Source: an uncultured Bacilli bacterium (GTDB lineage: Bacteria > Bacillota_I > Bacilli_A > ML615J-28 > CAG-698). Taken from it: a stretch of DNA of 64,000 bases. The notes beneath the pieces were generated by a model, which was given only the letters and a program-made list of their open reading frames with translations, made no database searches and had not been told where the DNA came from. Where the stretch lies: positions 186,001 through 250,000 of the forward strand of contig CAKOMG010000002.1 in the NCBI GenBank assembly GCA_934096585.1, read 5' to 3'. Each line of letters starts with the position of its first letter. Within the stretch, counting starts at the first letter, position 1. Position numbers and translations under genes: made by a program. Positions 36,241 through 45,104 of the stretch are shown here, in pieces.

Positions 36241-39072
36241 ATGAAAAAAGAATTGAATAGAACAACTCTTGTTGAAATAGGGAATGAATTAAAATATCAA
36301 ATTAAAACAAAAAAAGATATTTTTTCTGAAACAATCGTATTTGTGCCAGATAAAAGTGTTGAACAATGGTTTAAGGCTTTTTGGTTAAATACTGAAGATG
36401 ATGTTTTAATGAATGTAAAATTTAAAACACTTAACGAAGGAATATTTGATATTTTTGATATAGCAAAATATCAAAATATTGTATCACCATTATCATTAAA
36501 TTACTTCGTTCTTAAAGCACTTGTTTCACTAACAAAAGAAGAGCTAGGAGAAACAATAACTAATTATATTTATAAAGAAAATAGTATTGATAGTACAAAA
36601 TTGTATGATTTAAGTACTGAATTAACAAACTTATTTACTAACTATGAAAAAGATATGATAGAAATAACAGGTAATCAAGAAATAATTTATGATTATGTTA
36701 TGAATGAATTAGATAATAATTCGTTATTTACAATTAAACATTTAATTGATCAAAATACTAAGTACAAATATTATGATAATACTATAAATATATTTGGGTA
36801 TGATGAATTTGATCATTTGACTCAAAAGATTATTGATGATTTTTCAAAAGATAATAATGTTATTATTTATTCTTTAAAAAAGAATGAGAATGTGAAACTA
36901 CCTGATATAAAATTAGTTTCTGCACCATCAAAAGAAAAAGAAATAGTTAGTTTACATAGTACAATTTGTGAATTATTAAAAGATAAAACAAATACTTATA
37001 AAGACTTTTTAGTACTAGCTCCTAATATAACTGATTATGAAATCGAAATAGTTAGAGTGTTTAAACAAGATAATATTAGTTTTCCAAATATTCCGTTTAT
37101 AATTAACAATAAAAATAAAAAGTCTAGTGAATTAACAAAAGGGCTAAATGTTTTATTTAACATTTTAAAAAAAGGATTTTTTACTCGTTTTGACTTTATT
37201 GATTTAATAACTAACAAAATGATTATGGAATCAAGAAATATTGAAGAAGATAATATTAATAGTTTTAAACAAATAATTGCTGAAGCGAATGTGTATAGAA
37301 ATGATGATTGGAATTATGCTAAAAAAAGAATTGTTTTATCTAAATTAGTAGATTCTAATCAAATAGATGATAATATAATTCAAGTTAAAAATCAAAAATA
37401 TCTAACATATTCTAATATTTCATTAGATGATGAATCCAAAGTAAAATTCATAAAATTAGTAGATGATTTATATGATTGGACTAAATTGTTTTCAAATAAC
37501 CCTCTAATAACTGATGAAATAATAGACTCATTAATGCTTAACCTAAGCAAATGGTTTTCAATCCTTGATCAAAATAATTGCGAAACTAATATTATCTTTA
37601 AAAAAATAATATCAGGATTAAATAATTGGAAAAAATATAATATATCTTGTGATAATATTCCTTTATTTACTTTAATGTATATACTAATAAAAAGTAGTGA
37701 AAAGCAAGATATAAATTCATCTAATTTATTTATTGAAGGTATTTCGTTTATGGATTATTTGCCAAATGTAATTTTAGAATCAAAGTATGTATTTTTTATT
37801 GGAGCAAGTTCAAATTGTTTTCCTAATAAAGTGATTAAAAGTGAACTGGATTTAAGACAAGATTTTCAAAAAGATGATTATACTCATTTTGAATTGCAAG
37901 TATATAATTCTAGATGTTTGTTTAATATAAGTTTTGTTAATAAGAATTTAAAAACTGATGAAGATTTTTATCCATCGTCTTTTGTATTAAAATTGTTAAA
38001 TCATAAAGGCATAAAAAAATATGAAGATTTTCAAATTAATGTTCAATTAGATGAAAAAAGGGAATGGAATCATTTGTATACAAAAAAAGAATTTAAAGAT
38101 AAAGATTTTTATTACGGCTTATTCAATAATAAAGAAGAAGAGTATGTTCCAATTACTGTAACAAAAGAAGTAAATCATAAAGTCAAAGTGTCTGATATTG
38201 TTAGTTTCTTAAAAGAACCTTTACAATTTAAAGCAGAACAATTATTTAAACGTTATGATAATTTAAGCGAAAAGTTAGAAAATGAATATGAAGCATTATG
38301 TCTTAATGCATTAACTAAGTATATACTTGTAAGTAAGGTTGCAAATTATTTGTTGACAGATAGAAAGAAAGAATTAACAGATGACGAAAAAAATAAGTTA
38401 TTCTTGCTATATGATTTAAAGCATGAACTACCTCAGATTAATGATGGTTTAAAGATAAATGCAATTGACAATGTTATTAAAGAAAGTCAAGAAATATATG
38501 ATCAAATAATGACAGATACTAGTGGGAATTATGAGTTAAAAGTATTAGATGATTTAAATATAAATGTTGATAATGAAGTTATAACCATTACTTCAAAAGA
38601 TACTATATGTATAAATAAAAATGATGATAGTAGAAATTATTATGAACTTAAAAAAATAAAAAAAGAAACCAAAGAATACTTAAAATTATATATTTCTTCA
38701 TTAATTGATATAGCACAAGAAAAAACAAATGTAAAATACAAAGTACAATTAATAAAGGAAGGTATTAAATCTTTCGAAATTACACCAAATCAAGCACAAG
38801 AAATTATTAAAAAATTATTGATTTTAATGAATGACTATTCAAATAATAAGTATTTTGATATTGAAACAATGGACAAATGTGATTATAAGGAATTAATAGA
38901 TAATGCTCTTGATCCATCAGGAAATAAAGGGGCTTGGAAATATTTTAAAGATAAAAGACTATTTAATGAAAATAACTTAGGTTATAATGAAGATGATTTT
39001 GATAAAGAATTTAATGAAATGAAAAATATAATAAGCAATTTAATATTATTTTTAAAAAAGGGAGATGAATAA
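36241..39072 (+). CDS. recC: exodeoxyribonuclease V gamma subunit, RecC-like
   Basis: 943 residues. The N-terminus has the RecC pattern of an inactive helicase: IVFVPDKSVEQWFKAFW, a VKFKTLNEGIFDIF segment and, mid-protein, VFFIGASSNCFPNK with DLRQDF. No P-loop is present, as expected for RecC, which splits the duplex and reads Chi in E. coli. Assignment rests mainly on gene order with recB and recD and on these segments. Shorter than E. coli RecC (1122). GGAGG sits five bases before the ATG. The gene overlaps nothing and is followed at once by recB. Confidence 0.85.
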   Translation: MKKELNRTTLVEIGNELKYQIKTKKDIFSETIVFVPDKSVEQWFKAFWLNTEDDVLMNVKFKTLNEGIFDIFDIAKYQNIVSPLSLNYFVLKALVSLTKEELGETITNYIYKENSIDSTKLYDLSTELTNLFTNYEKDMIEITGNQEIIYDYVMNELDNNSLFTIKHLIDQNTKYKYYDNTINIFGYDEFDHLTQKIIDDFSKDNNVIIYSLKKNENVKLPDIKLVSAPSKEKEIVSLHSTICELLKDKTNTYKDFLVLAPNITDYEIEIVRVFKQDNISFPNIPFIINNKNKKSSELTKGLNVLFNILKKGFFTRFDFIDLITNKMIMESRNIEEDNINSFKQIIAEANVYRNDDWNYAKKRIVLSKLVDSNQIDDNIIQVKNQKYLTYSNISLDDESKVKFIKLVDDLYDWTKLFSNNPLITDEIIDSLMLNLSKWFSILDQNNCETNIIFKKIISGLNNWKKYNISCDNIPLFTLMYILIKSSEKQDINSSNLFIEGISFMDYLPNVILESKYVFFIGASSNCFPNKVIKSELDLRQDFQKDDYTHFELQVYNSRCLFNISFVNKNLKTDEDFYPSSFVLKLLNHKGIKKYEDFQINVQLDEKREWNHLYTKKEFKDKDFYYGLFNNKEEEYVPITVTKEVNHKVKVSDIVSFLKEPLQFKAEQLFKRYDNLSEKLENEYEALCLNALTKYILVSKVANYLLTDRKKELTDDEKNKLFLLYDLKHELPQINDGLKINAIDNVIKESQEIYDQIMTDTSGNYELKVLDDLNINVDNEVITITSKDTICINKNDDSRNYYELKKIKKETKEYLKLYISSLIDIAQEKTNVKYKVQLIKEGIKSFEITPNQAQEIIKKLLILMNDYSNNKYFDIETMDKCDYKELIDNALDPSGNKGAWKYFKDKRLFNENNLGYNEDDFDKEFNEMKNIISNLILFLKKGDE

Positions 39073-39073
39073 A

Positions 39074-42000
39074 ATGGATCAATTTAAGATTGAAAATTTT
39101 AAAGAAAATATTAATTATGTAATTGAAGCTTCAGCGGGAACGGGAAAAACATATAATATTATTGAAATAGTAAAAAAACTTCTTCAAGGTAAAAATATTA
39201 AATTAAATGATATTTTAATAGTAACATATACAGAAAAGGCAGCAGGTGAATTAAGAGATAGAATTAGAAAAGAATTACCAGAAGAAGATGTGGATAATGT
39301 ACCAATTTTTACAATACACTCTTTTTGTCAAAGCGTAATTAAAGAATTTGGAATTTCTTCTAATTTGCCATTAAATCTAAGTTTAGTTGGAAATGATGAA
39401 TTAAATGAGTTTGCTGATAAATTTATTAGAGATTGTTCATTAATTGATGATATTGCTGAATGCCTTAAACAAGGTATAGAAATTAATATAGATACTTTGA
39501 AAAACAAATTAGTTGATGGGGTTGATAAGTATTATTTGGATTCTAATTATAATGAAGATAGCGAAATAATAGTTATAAAAGATTCTAATGAATTTTTGGA
39601 TGAGATAAATAAATTAAAAAATAAAAAAGCTAATAAAAGTAATAATGATAAGATTAAAAAAAGTATGATTCATTTTTTAAGTTGTAAATACTTAAAGCAA
39701 CTATACATAGCTTGGCAAAAAGAAAAAGAACTAAATAAAAAAGAATCTTATAACGATATGATTAGATCTGTTAGAGAAGCAATATTAGATAACAAATGTT
39801 TATTGAAAAGCAAATTACAAGAAAAATATAAATATGCAATAATAGATGAATTTCAAGACACTAATCAATTACAATTTGATATATTTAGTAATATATTCTT
39901 ATGTGAAAACCATAATATAATAGTTGTTGGTGATCCAAAACAATCAATATATTCATTTCAAGGAGCAGATGTTAATGTTTATTATAAAGCAGTTGATGAG
40001 ATATTAAAAAAAGGTGGATTGAAATGCTCATTAAATACTAATTATCGCTCAACACAAAATATTGTTACATCATGTAATCAATTGTTTAAACATTTTGATT
40101 TTGATGGTATGGATCAATTTGAAGAATCTATTTGCCCAACAGATGAAGTACATAAAAGAGAAGTATTATTTGATGGTAAAGATATTGAATCATTTTGGAT
40201 TGGAAATAAAGACCTAAATGATATTGAATACGCAAAAGCAGTAGTTAAAGAAATAATAATTTGTTGCGAAAAAGATAAAAATGGAAAAACTAGATTGCAA
40301 TTAAAAAAAGGACCTGAAGAATTTAGAAATGTCAGTTTCAAAGATTTTGCTATTTTAGGAAGAACAAGATTGGAAATGCAGGCAATTTGTAATATTTTTA
40401 AAAAAGTAGGTATTCCTTTTGTTAAGTATAAGGATTTAAAATTGTTTAATGGAAAAGAATGCGCCGATTGGAAAGCTATATTTGAAGCAATTGATTGCAT
40501 TGATTTTACAGGTTCGAATAGAGCAATATTTAAAAAAGCCTTATTCACAAATTTCTTTGGACTTTCATTGCAAGAGATTGCTGATGAAAAATATAATACA
40601 GATGAAAGTGATCAAATGGTATTAATAAGTAAATGGAAATTGATAGCTTCAGAAAAACAATGGGAAGATTTAATTGATGACATTTTAGTAAGTTCAAATA
40701 TTATTGATAGGATGAGTTCTTTAACTAATATCGATTCTATTGGAATATATAAGCAAATTGGTAATTATTGCGTTGATTATTTAACAAGTAACCATTCCAT
40801 TAATGATTTAATTAATAAACTAAATGATCTAAGTCAAGGTGAAGAAGATACTGAAGATGGAAATGTTGTAGAAAGAAGTACAAATTTTGATGCTATACAA
40901 CTGCTTACAATGCATACATCAAAGGGACTTCAATTTCCGGTAGTTATAGCTGTTGGTGGATTTAAACAGTTTCCTCCTGAAAAAGGAATAGTAACATATC
41001 ATAAAGAAAATAAAAAGATATTAGATTTTCAAATTAATGAAGAATTTAAAAAAGAACGTTTAGAAGAAACTAAAAGATTATTTTATGTAGCATATACTAG
41101 AGCAGAATATATTTTAATGTTTCCTTGTGTAAGCAAATTTATAACAAATAATGATAAAAACTTTATTATAGATTCTATTAATCAATATGAAAATAATAAT
41201 AAATTTAAAAGAATTGATGCTTCAATATTTAATTATAAGGAACTAAAAGAAAAAGTTCAAAATATATTAAATAAACCAGCTGAAGAATCAAAAGAAGAAC
41301 GAGTTAAACAAGAAGAAGTACTAAAAACAATTATTAAAGAAAGTAATTCAAAAAAGGTTTACAAACATTCATATTCTTCTTTATCCCATTCTGGAGTAAT
41401 TGATGAAGATGACAATAAAGAAGGAGTAGTAATTGGAGGATTATCAAATTTCGATACTAAAGTTGTTTCTGATAATCCATATTTAAACGAAAGTAATAAT
41501 GCAATTCAAATGCCAAGTGATTATCCTAAAGGTTCAAACATAGGAACATGTTTACATGAAATTCTTGAAAAAATAGATTTCACAAATACTAATAATTTGA
41601 TTTATATTGTAAAAAATAGTTTTAGTAAAAATGGGTTTAAAGATAATGATGAAAAATGGAATGACTATACTAAAAAAATAATTGATAATGTACTAAATGC
41701 TAAACTTCCGATTATAAAAGGGAATAACATAACTAATGACTATTTATTATTAAGCGAAATACCAAATAATTGTAAAAAAAATGAAGTTGAGTTTTCATAT
41801 AATTTATTAAATGAAAAACTAAAGAATTATTGTAATGGCTTTATTGATTTACTTTTTAAGAATGGTGAATATTATTCCATTGTTGACTGGAAATCAGATG
41901 GATTAAGTGATGACTTTATTTCATTTTCATCACAAAAAGATTTGCAAGAACATGTTAGTGATTGCTACTCTATCCAAAGAGTAATATACTCTTATTCATT

Positions 42001-42199
42001 AATTCAATGGTTAAAATGTTATTATAAAAATGAAACGGAAGAGGAATTGTTTAACAATCATTTTGGTGGAATCTATTATATTTTTGTGAGAGGATGCAAT
42101 GAAGGGACAGGAAATGGAGTATATTGTCAGACATGGAATAATTATAAAGAATTAGAAAATTCATTTAATGAAATTATTAATTCTAGAATATGGAGGTAA
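39074..42199 (+). CDS. recB: exodeoxyribonuclease V beta subunit, RecB (helicase-nuclease)
   Basis: 1041 residues. SF1A helicase: EASAGTGKT P-loop near 18-26, TYTEKAAGEL (motif Ia), YAIIDEFQDTN, VVGDPKQSIYSFQGAD, NYRST, TMHTSKGLQFPVV and RLFYVAYTRAE. The C-terminal nuclease has GTCLHEILE, GFIDLLF near 921 and VDWKSDGL near 936, the Asp...Asp-x-Lys catalytic set of RecB. The ATG at 39074 is chosen because GGGAG ends at 39064; an ATG at 39065 abuts that site. It should resect double-strand ends and degrade foreign linear DNA with RecC and RecD. Confidence 0.95.
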   Translation: MDQFKIENFKENINYVIEASAGTGKTYNIIEIVKKLLQGKNIKLNDILIVTYTEKAAGELRDRIRKELPEEDVDNVPIFTIHSFCQSVIKEFGISSNLPLNLSLVGNDELNEFADKFIRDCSLIDDIAECLKQGIEINIDTLKNKLVDGVDKYYLDSNYNEDSEIIVIKDSNEFLDEINKLKNKKANKSNNDKIKKSMIHFLSCKYLKQLYIAWQKEKELNKKESYNDMIRSVREAILDNKCLLKSKLQEKYKYAIIDEFQDTNQLQFDIFSNIFLCENHNIIVVGDPKQSIYSFQGADVNVYYKAVDEILKKGGLKCSLNTNYRSTQNIVTSCNQLFKHFDFDGMDQFEESICPTDEVHKREVLFDGKDIESFWIGNKDLNDIEYAKAVVKEIIICCEKDKNGKTRLQLKKGPEEFRNVSFKDFAILGRTRLEMQAICNIFKKVGIPFVKYKDLKLFNGKECADWKAIFEAIDCIDFTGSNRAIFKKALFTNFFGLSLQEIADEKYNTDESDQMVLISKWKLIASEKQWEDLIDDILVSSNIIDRMSSLTNIDSIGIYKQIGNYCVDYLTSNHSINDLINKLNDLSQGEEDTEDGNVVERSTNFDAIQLLTMHTSKGLQFPVVIAVGGFKQFPPEKGIVTYHKENKKILDFQINEEFKKERLEETKRLFYVAYTRAEYILMFPCVSKFITNNDKNFIIDSINQYENNNKFKRIDASIFNYKELKEKVQNILNKPAEESKEERVKQEEVLKTIIKESNSKKVYKHSYSSLSHSGVIDEDDNKEGVVIGGLSNFDTKVVSDNPYLNESNNAIQMPSDYPKGSNIGTCLHEILEKIDFTNTNNLIYIVKNSFSKNGFKDNDEKWNDYTKKIIDNVLNAKLPIIKGNNITNDYLLLSEIPNNCKKNEVEFSYNLLNEKLKNYCNGFIDLLFKNGEYYSIVDWKSDGLSDDFISFSSQKDLQEHVSDCYSIQRVIYSYSLIQWLKCYYKNETEEELFNNHFGGIYYIFVRGCNEGTGNGVYCQTWNNYKELENSFNEIINSRIWR

Positions 42200-42200
42200 T

Positions 42201-44150
42201 ATGAACGAATATAATAATTTAAAAGAACTTGTTATAAAATATAAACTAATGTCTCCTATTTGGAAATATGTTTTAGAGTTAATAGAAGAAGAATTAGACT
42301 TCAATGAAAATGAACGAGAGTATGTTTTGATATTGTTTATTATCTATTTTTGTTTAATAGACGATGGTAATATTTGTATGTTACTTAATAAAAATATATT
42401 AAGTGAAAAGTGGAATGAAAAAGTAGAATCAACAATCATAATGCAAAGAAACAAGATGATTGTTGATGACACTGAATTAAATACTATCAAAAAATTAACA
42501 AACGTAGCTATAAATGATTATTTATCTTTAATTAATAATGAGCATTTAAATAAAGTAATTGGTAAAAATAAAGAATTTGAAATAGAAGATGGATGGTTAT
42601 ATTTAAGAAAATATAATATTGCAAGAAAAGGAATAATTAATTCTATTAAAAGATTATTTGATAAAGAATATATAGGAAACCCCCTTTATAATTATAAAGA
42701 TTATTGTATTAAAAATGTTAATAATGAAAATAACAAAGAATTTAGTTTATCTAAAGGACAAGAGAATGCGGTAAACAAAGGATTTAATAAGAATTTAATT
42801 ATTACTGGTGGTCCTGGGACAGGTAAGACGACTTCAATCTTATTTCTTTTAATTAACATTCTTACTTCAAATCTTGAAAGTAATGTTTATTTAATTGCAC
42901 CAAGTGGAAAAGCTGCCAGTAGAATGAAAGAGAGTATAATAAAGGGATTATCATTAGTAAATGAAGAGTTTAAAAATAAAAATTATGATTTAATTGATAA
43001 AATAAATAAACTAGAGGAATCTACTATTCATAGATTATTATCTTATGATTATGAAACAAATAGTTTTTTATACAATAAATATCATCCATTTAATCAAGAT
43101 TCAATATTTGTAATTGATGAAGCTAGTATGATTGATATATGTTTATTTAATTCCCTATTAGAAGCAGTCCCTGATAATGCAAGAATATTTATTATGGGAG
43201 ACAAAAATCAGTTACCTTCAGTAGAGTGTGGTGCAGTATTTGGTGAATTCCTAAAAATGAATGAATTAAAAGATAATATTATTGAACTAGATGAATCAAT
43301 AAGGTTTAAAAAAGGAACAAAGATATATGAATTTGCGCAAGCAATTAATCAAGGAAATACTCTACCTATATCCAATGATGAGTTCAAGGAATTGAAAGAC
43401 TTTACAATATATGAAGAAAATAATAATAAACCAATTTATTTCTTTAACTATAATGATTCAAAACAAGATTTTGATAGTGTAATAAAAAAATGGGGTAATA
43501 AATATTATAAAAACCTTCAAATGAAATGTTCAAATCTTGATTATAACAATAGTGAATCTTTTAATGAACTTTTTAGTTTAATAGAAGAATCAAAAATACT
43601 ATGTGCTGAAAATGATGGTATTTATGGAGTTAAACAAATCAATAATATAATAAAAAAGAACTATGTTAACAATTCAATAATTTCATATAATGGTCACTAT
43701 CCTGGAGAAATTATGATGATTAATAAAAATAATAAAACATTAGATCTTTATAATGGTGATTCAGGAATCCTAGTTACTTTTGAAAATGACAATACTTTAT
43801 ATTTTATGATTAAAAAATCATCTACATTAGTAAATACAGATGAAAAGAAAAATAACAAAGTATTTAAAAAGGAACAGTATGTATTTTATCCATTAAGATT
43901 AATATCGTTTAATGAAATTGATTTAGCTTATGCAATTACTATTCATAAATCTCAAGGATCAGATTATAAAAATATTCTAGTGATATTACCTAAACAAAAA
44001 GGACATCCTTTACTTAATAGACAAATTGTTTATACTGCTATTACAAGAACAAAAGGAAATACATATATAATTTCAAATCTTAATCGTTTAGAAGAAGCAA
44101 AAGACAATTTAATTATTCGCGATACTAACATAGCTAGTTTTAACGGTTGA
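42201..44150 (+). CDS. recD: exodeoxyribonuclease V alpha subunit, RecD
   Basis: 649 residues, close to E. coli RecD (608). 5'-3' SF1B helicase with P-loop GGPGTGKT (about 204-211), FVIDEASMID near 304, MGDKNQLPSVECG, LDESIRF and the C-terminal AITIHKSQGSDY and YTAITRTK motifs. The N-terminal FNENEREYVLILFIIYF region matches the RecC-contacting domain. The start at 42201 follows GGAGG (42192-42196); the upstream frame overlapping recB has no such site. Its TGA stop lies inside the TTGAAA -35 of the next promoter. Confidence 0.93.
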   Translation: MNEYNNLKELVIKYKLMSPIWKYVLELIEEELDFNENEREYVLILFIIYFCLIDDGNICMLLNKNILSEKWNEKVESTIIMQRNKMIVDDTELNTIKKLTNVAINDYLSLINNEHLNKVIGKNKEFEIEDGWLYLRKYNIARKGIINSIKRLFDKEYIGNPLYNYKDYCIKNVNNENNKEFSLSKGQENAVNKGFNKNLIITGGPGTGKTTSILFLLINILTSNLESNVYLIAPSGKAASRMKESIIKGLSLVNEEFKNKNYDLIDKINKLEESTIHRLLSYDYETNSFLYNKYHPFNQDSIFVIDEASMIDICLFNSLLEAVPDNARIFIMGDKNQLPSVECGAVFGEFLKMNELKDNIIELDESIRFKKGTKIYEFAQAINQGNTLPISNDEFKELKDFTIYEENNNKPIYFFNYNDSKQDFDSVIKKWGNKYYKNLQMKCSNLDYNNSESFNELFSLIEESKILCAENDGIYGVKQINNIIKKNYVNNSIISYNGHYPGEIMMINKNNKTLDLYNGDSGILVTFENDNTLYFMIKKSSTLVNTDEKKNNKVFKKEQYVFYPLRLISFNEIDLAYAITIHKSQGSDYKNILVILPKQKGHPLLNRQIVYTAITRTKGNTYIISNLNRLEEAKDNLIIRDTNIASFNG

Positions 44151-44176
44151 AAATTAGAAAGTGAATTTGATATAAT
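44147..44176 (+). promoter_or_regulatory. island promoter 3, before the SAM riboswitch
   Basis: TTGAAA (44147-44152) and TATAAT (44171-44176), 18 bp apart, with TTTTAACGG upstream and GTGAATTTGA before the -10. Transcription from about 44183 gives a ~255-nt leader. Confidence 0.75.
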
Positions 44177-44276
44177 ATTAGTGTAATTAAATAATCATAA
44201 TTAAATATACCTTCCTAAATTTAACAAGGCTGATATACCCTTGTAATAAAGTATATCTAAAAATGAATAATAAAAT

Positions 44277-44398
44277 AATCCATAAAGAGATGGCGAGAGA
44301 CAAGCTCAATGACCCATCAGCAACTTACAGTAAAATGCAAAGTGCTAAAGCTTGAACGATGGAATCAGTGAAAGGCTTCCATCATAGAAGCCTTTTTT
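44277..44398 (+). promoter_or_regulatory. SAM-I (S-box) clan riboswitch with terminator
   Basis: The aptamer matches the S-box step by step. P1 is TCCAT (44279-44283) with ATGGA (44359-44363); then AAAGA; P2a is GATGG (44289-44293) with CCATC (44314-44318); P2b is GAG with CTC and a seven-base loop; AATGA forms the kink-turn side. GCAAC opens P3 (ACTT with AAGT), then GTGCTAA. The loop CAAG (44301-44304) pairs with CTTG (44351-44354), which is the S-box pseudoknot with compensated bases. No P4 is evident. Terminator AGGCTTC/GAAGCCT plus T6 competes with antiterminator ATGGAA/TTCCAT. SAM should switch the downstream gene off. Upstream, 44228-44257 holds nested GATATAC/GTATATC pairing. Confidence 0.8.
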
Positions 44399-44439
44399 GA
44401 TTATTAACATATAATTAGTTATAAAAGGAAAAATTGTTT

Positions 44440-45009
44440 ATGAAATGTAAATTTGTTTTGCAAAGTTGTAATATACTTAAAAAAAATAGTAAAAAAAGAA
44501 AATTGATTTATGTGAATGACTATTTTGTTTTTAATTTAACAAAAACATATAAAGACATTATTGACGAATATATAGATGAAGGTATGATTATTATTAAAAA
44601 AAGTTGTTCATATAAGTTAGTAGAAAAAATACTTTTAGAAAATAAATATATCTACCGGCCAAGCTTATACTATTTAAAATACAATAGAAAGTATAGTTTA
44701 AGAAGCATTGTTTATATGATTAAAAAACCAAATATTTTGAATGATAAACTATTTATAGAAAAAATAAAAGTATTATTAAAACAATCAGGTTGTAAATCAA
44801 TACTATTTATAAATAAAACTCAGGAAGTTTATATTGATTTAAAAAAGAATAAAAATAAATGTAAAGAAACAAATAAAAAAAGACTTTATAAAAAATATAA
44901 AGGCGTTCTTATACCATGCTATGGAATTTATCTATATAGAAATAATCATTATTCAATAGATAGTGGTGAATTTCAAGCAGGTTTTAGATATAGGTATACA
45001 CGTTTTTAA
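44440..45009 (+). CDS. small basic hypothetical protein under SAM-riboswitch control
   Basis: 189 residues, very rich in Lys, Tyr and Ile, no membrane segment, no recognised family. The C-terminal part (IPCYGIYLYRNNHYSIDSGEFQAGFRYRYTRF, split here only by eye) is Tyr/Arg-rich and could bind nucleic acid. ATG 44440 is chosen because AAAAGGAA is nine bases upstream; a TTG at 44434 is too close. Regulation by a SAM-off riboswitch is the main clue to its role. A new promoter follows before the FtsH-like gene. Confidence 0.65.
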   Translation: MKCKFVLQSCNILKKNSKKRKLIYVNDYFVFNLTKTYKDIIDEYIDEGMIIIKKSCSYKLVEKILLENKYIYRPSLYYLKYNRKYSLRSIVYMIKKPNILNDKLFIEKIKVLLKQSGCKSILFINKTQEVYIDLKKNKNKCKETNKKRLYKKYKGVLIPCYGIYLYRNNHYSIDSGEFQAGFRYRYTRF

Positions 45010-45048
45010 CTAAGTAAAAGGTAAAATAAGGTGACAGAGTTTTAACGG

Positions 45049-45078
45049 TTGAAAAAAAATTAGTGAATTTGATATAAT
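45049..45078 (+). promoter_or_regulatory. island promoter 4, before the FtsH-like gene
   Basis: TTGAAA (45049-45054) and TATAAT (45073-45078), spacer 18 bp, preceded by GTTTTAACGG and with TTAGTGAATTTGA before the -10; almost identical to promoter 3. Confidence 0.75.
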
Positions 45079-45104
45079 AGTATTATAAAAACAGGAGAAA
45101 AAAT

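Noticed and set aside
40114..40548. 144-codon minus-strand frame inside recB
   Set aside because: Shadow of a strongly supported gene on the other strand; no ribosome-binding site or family resemblance.
36241..42199. AddB-AddA instead of RecC-RecB
   Set aside because: Gene order with a third RecD gene, the RecC-type N-terminus and absence of AddB iron-sulfur cysteines at the C-terminus favour RecBCD.
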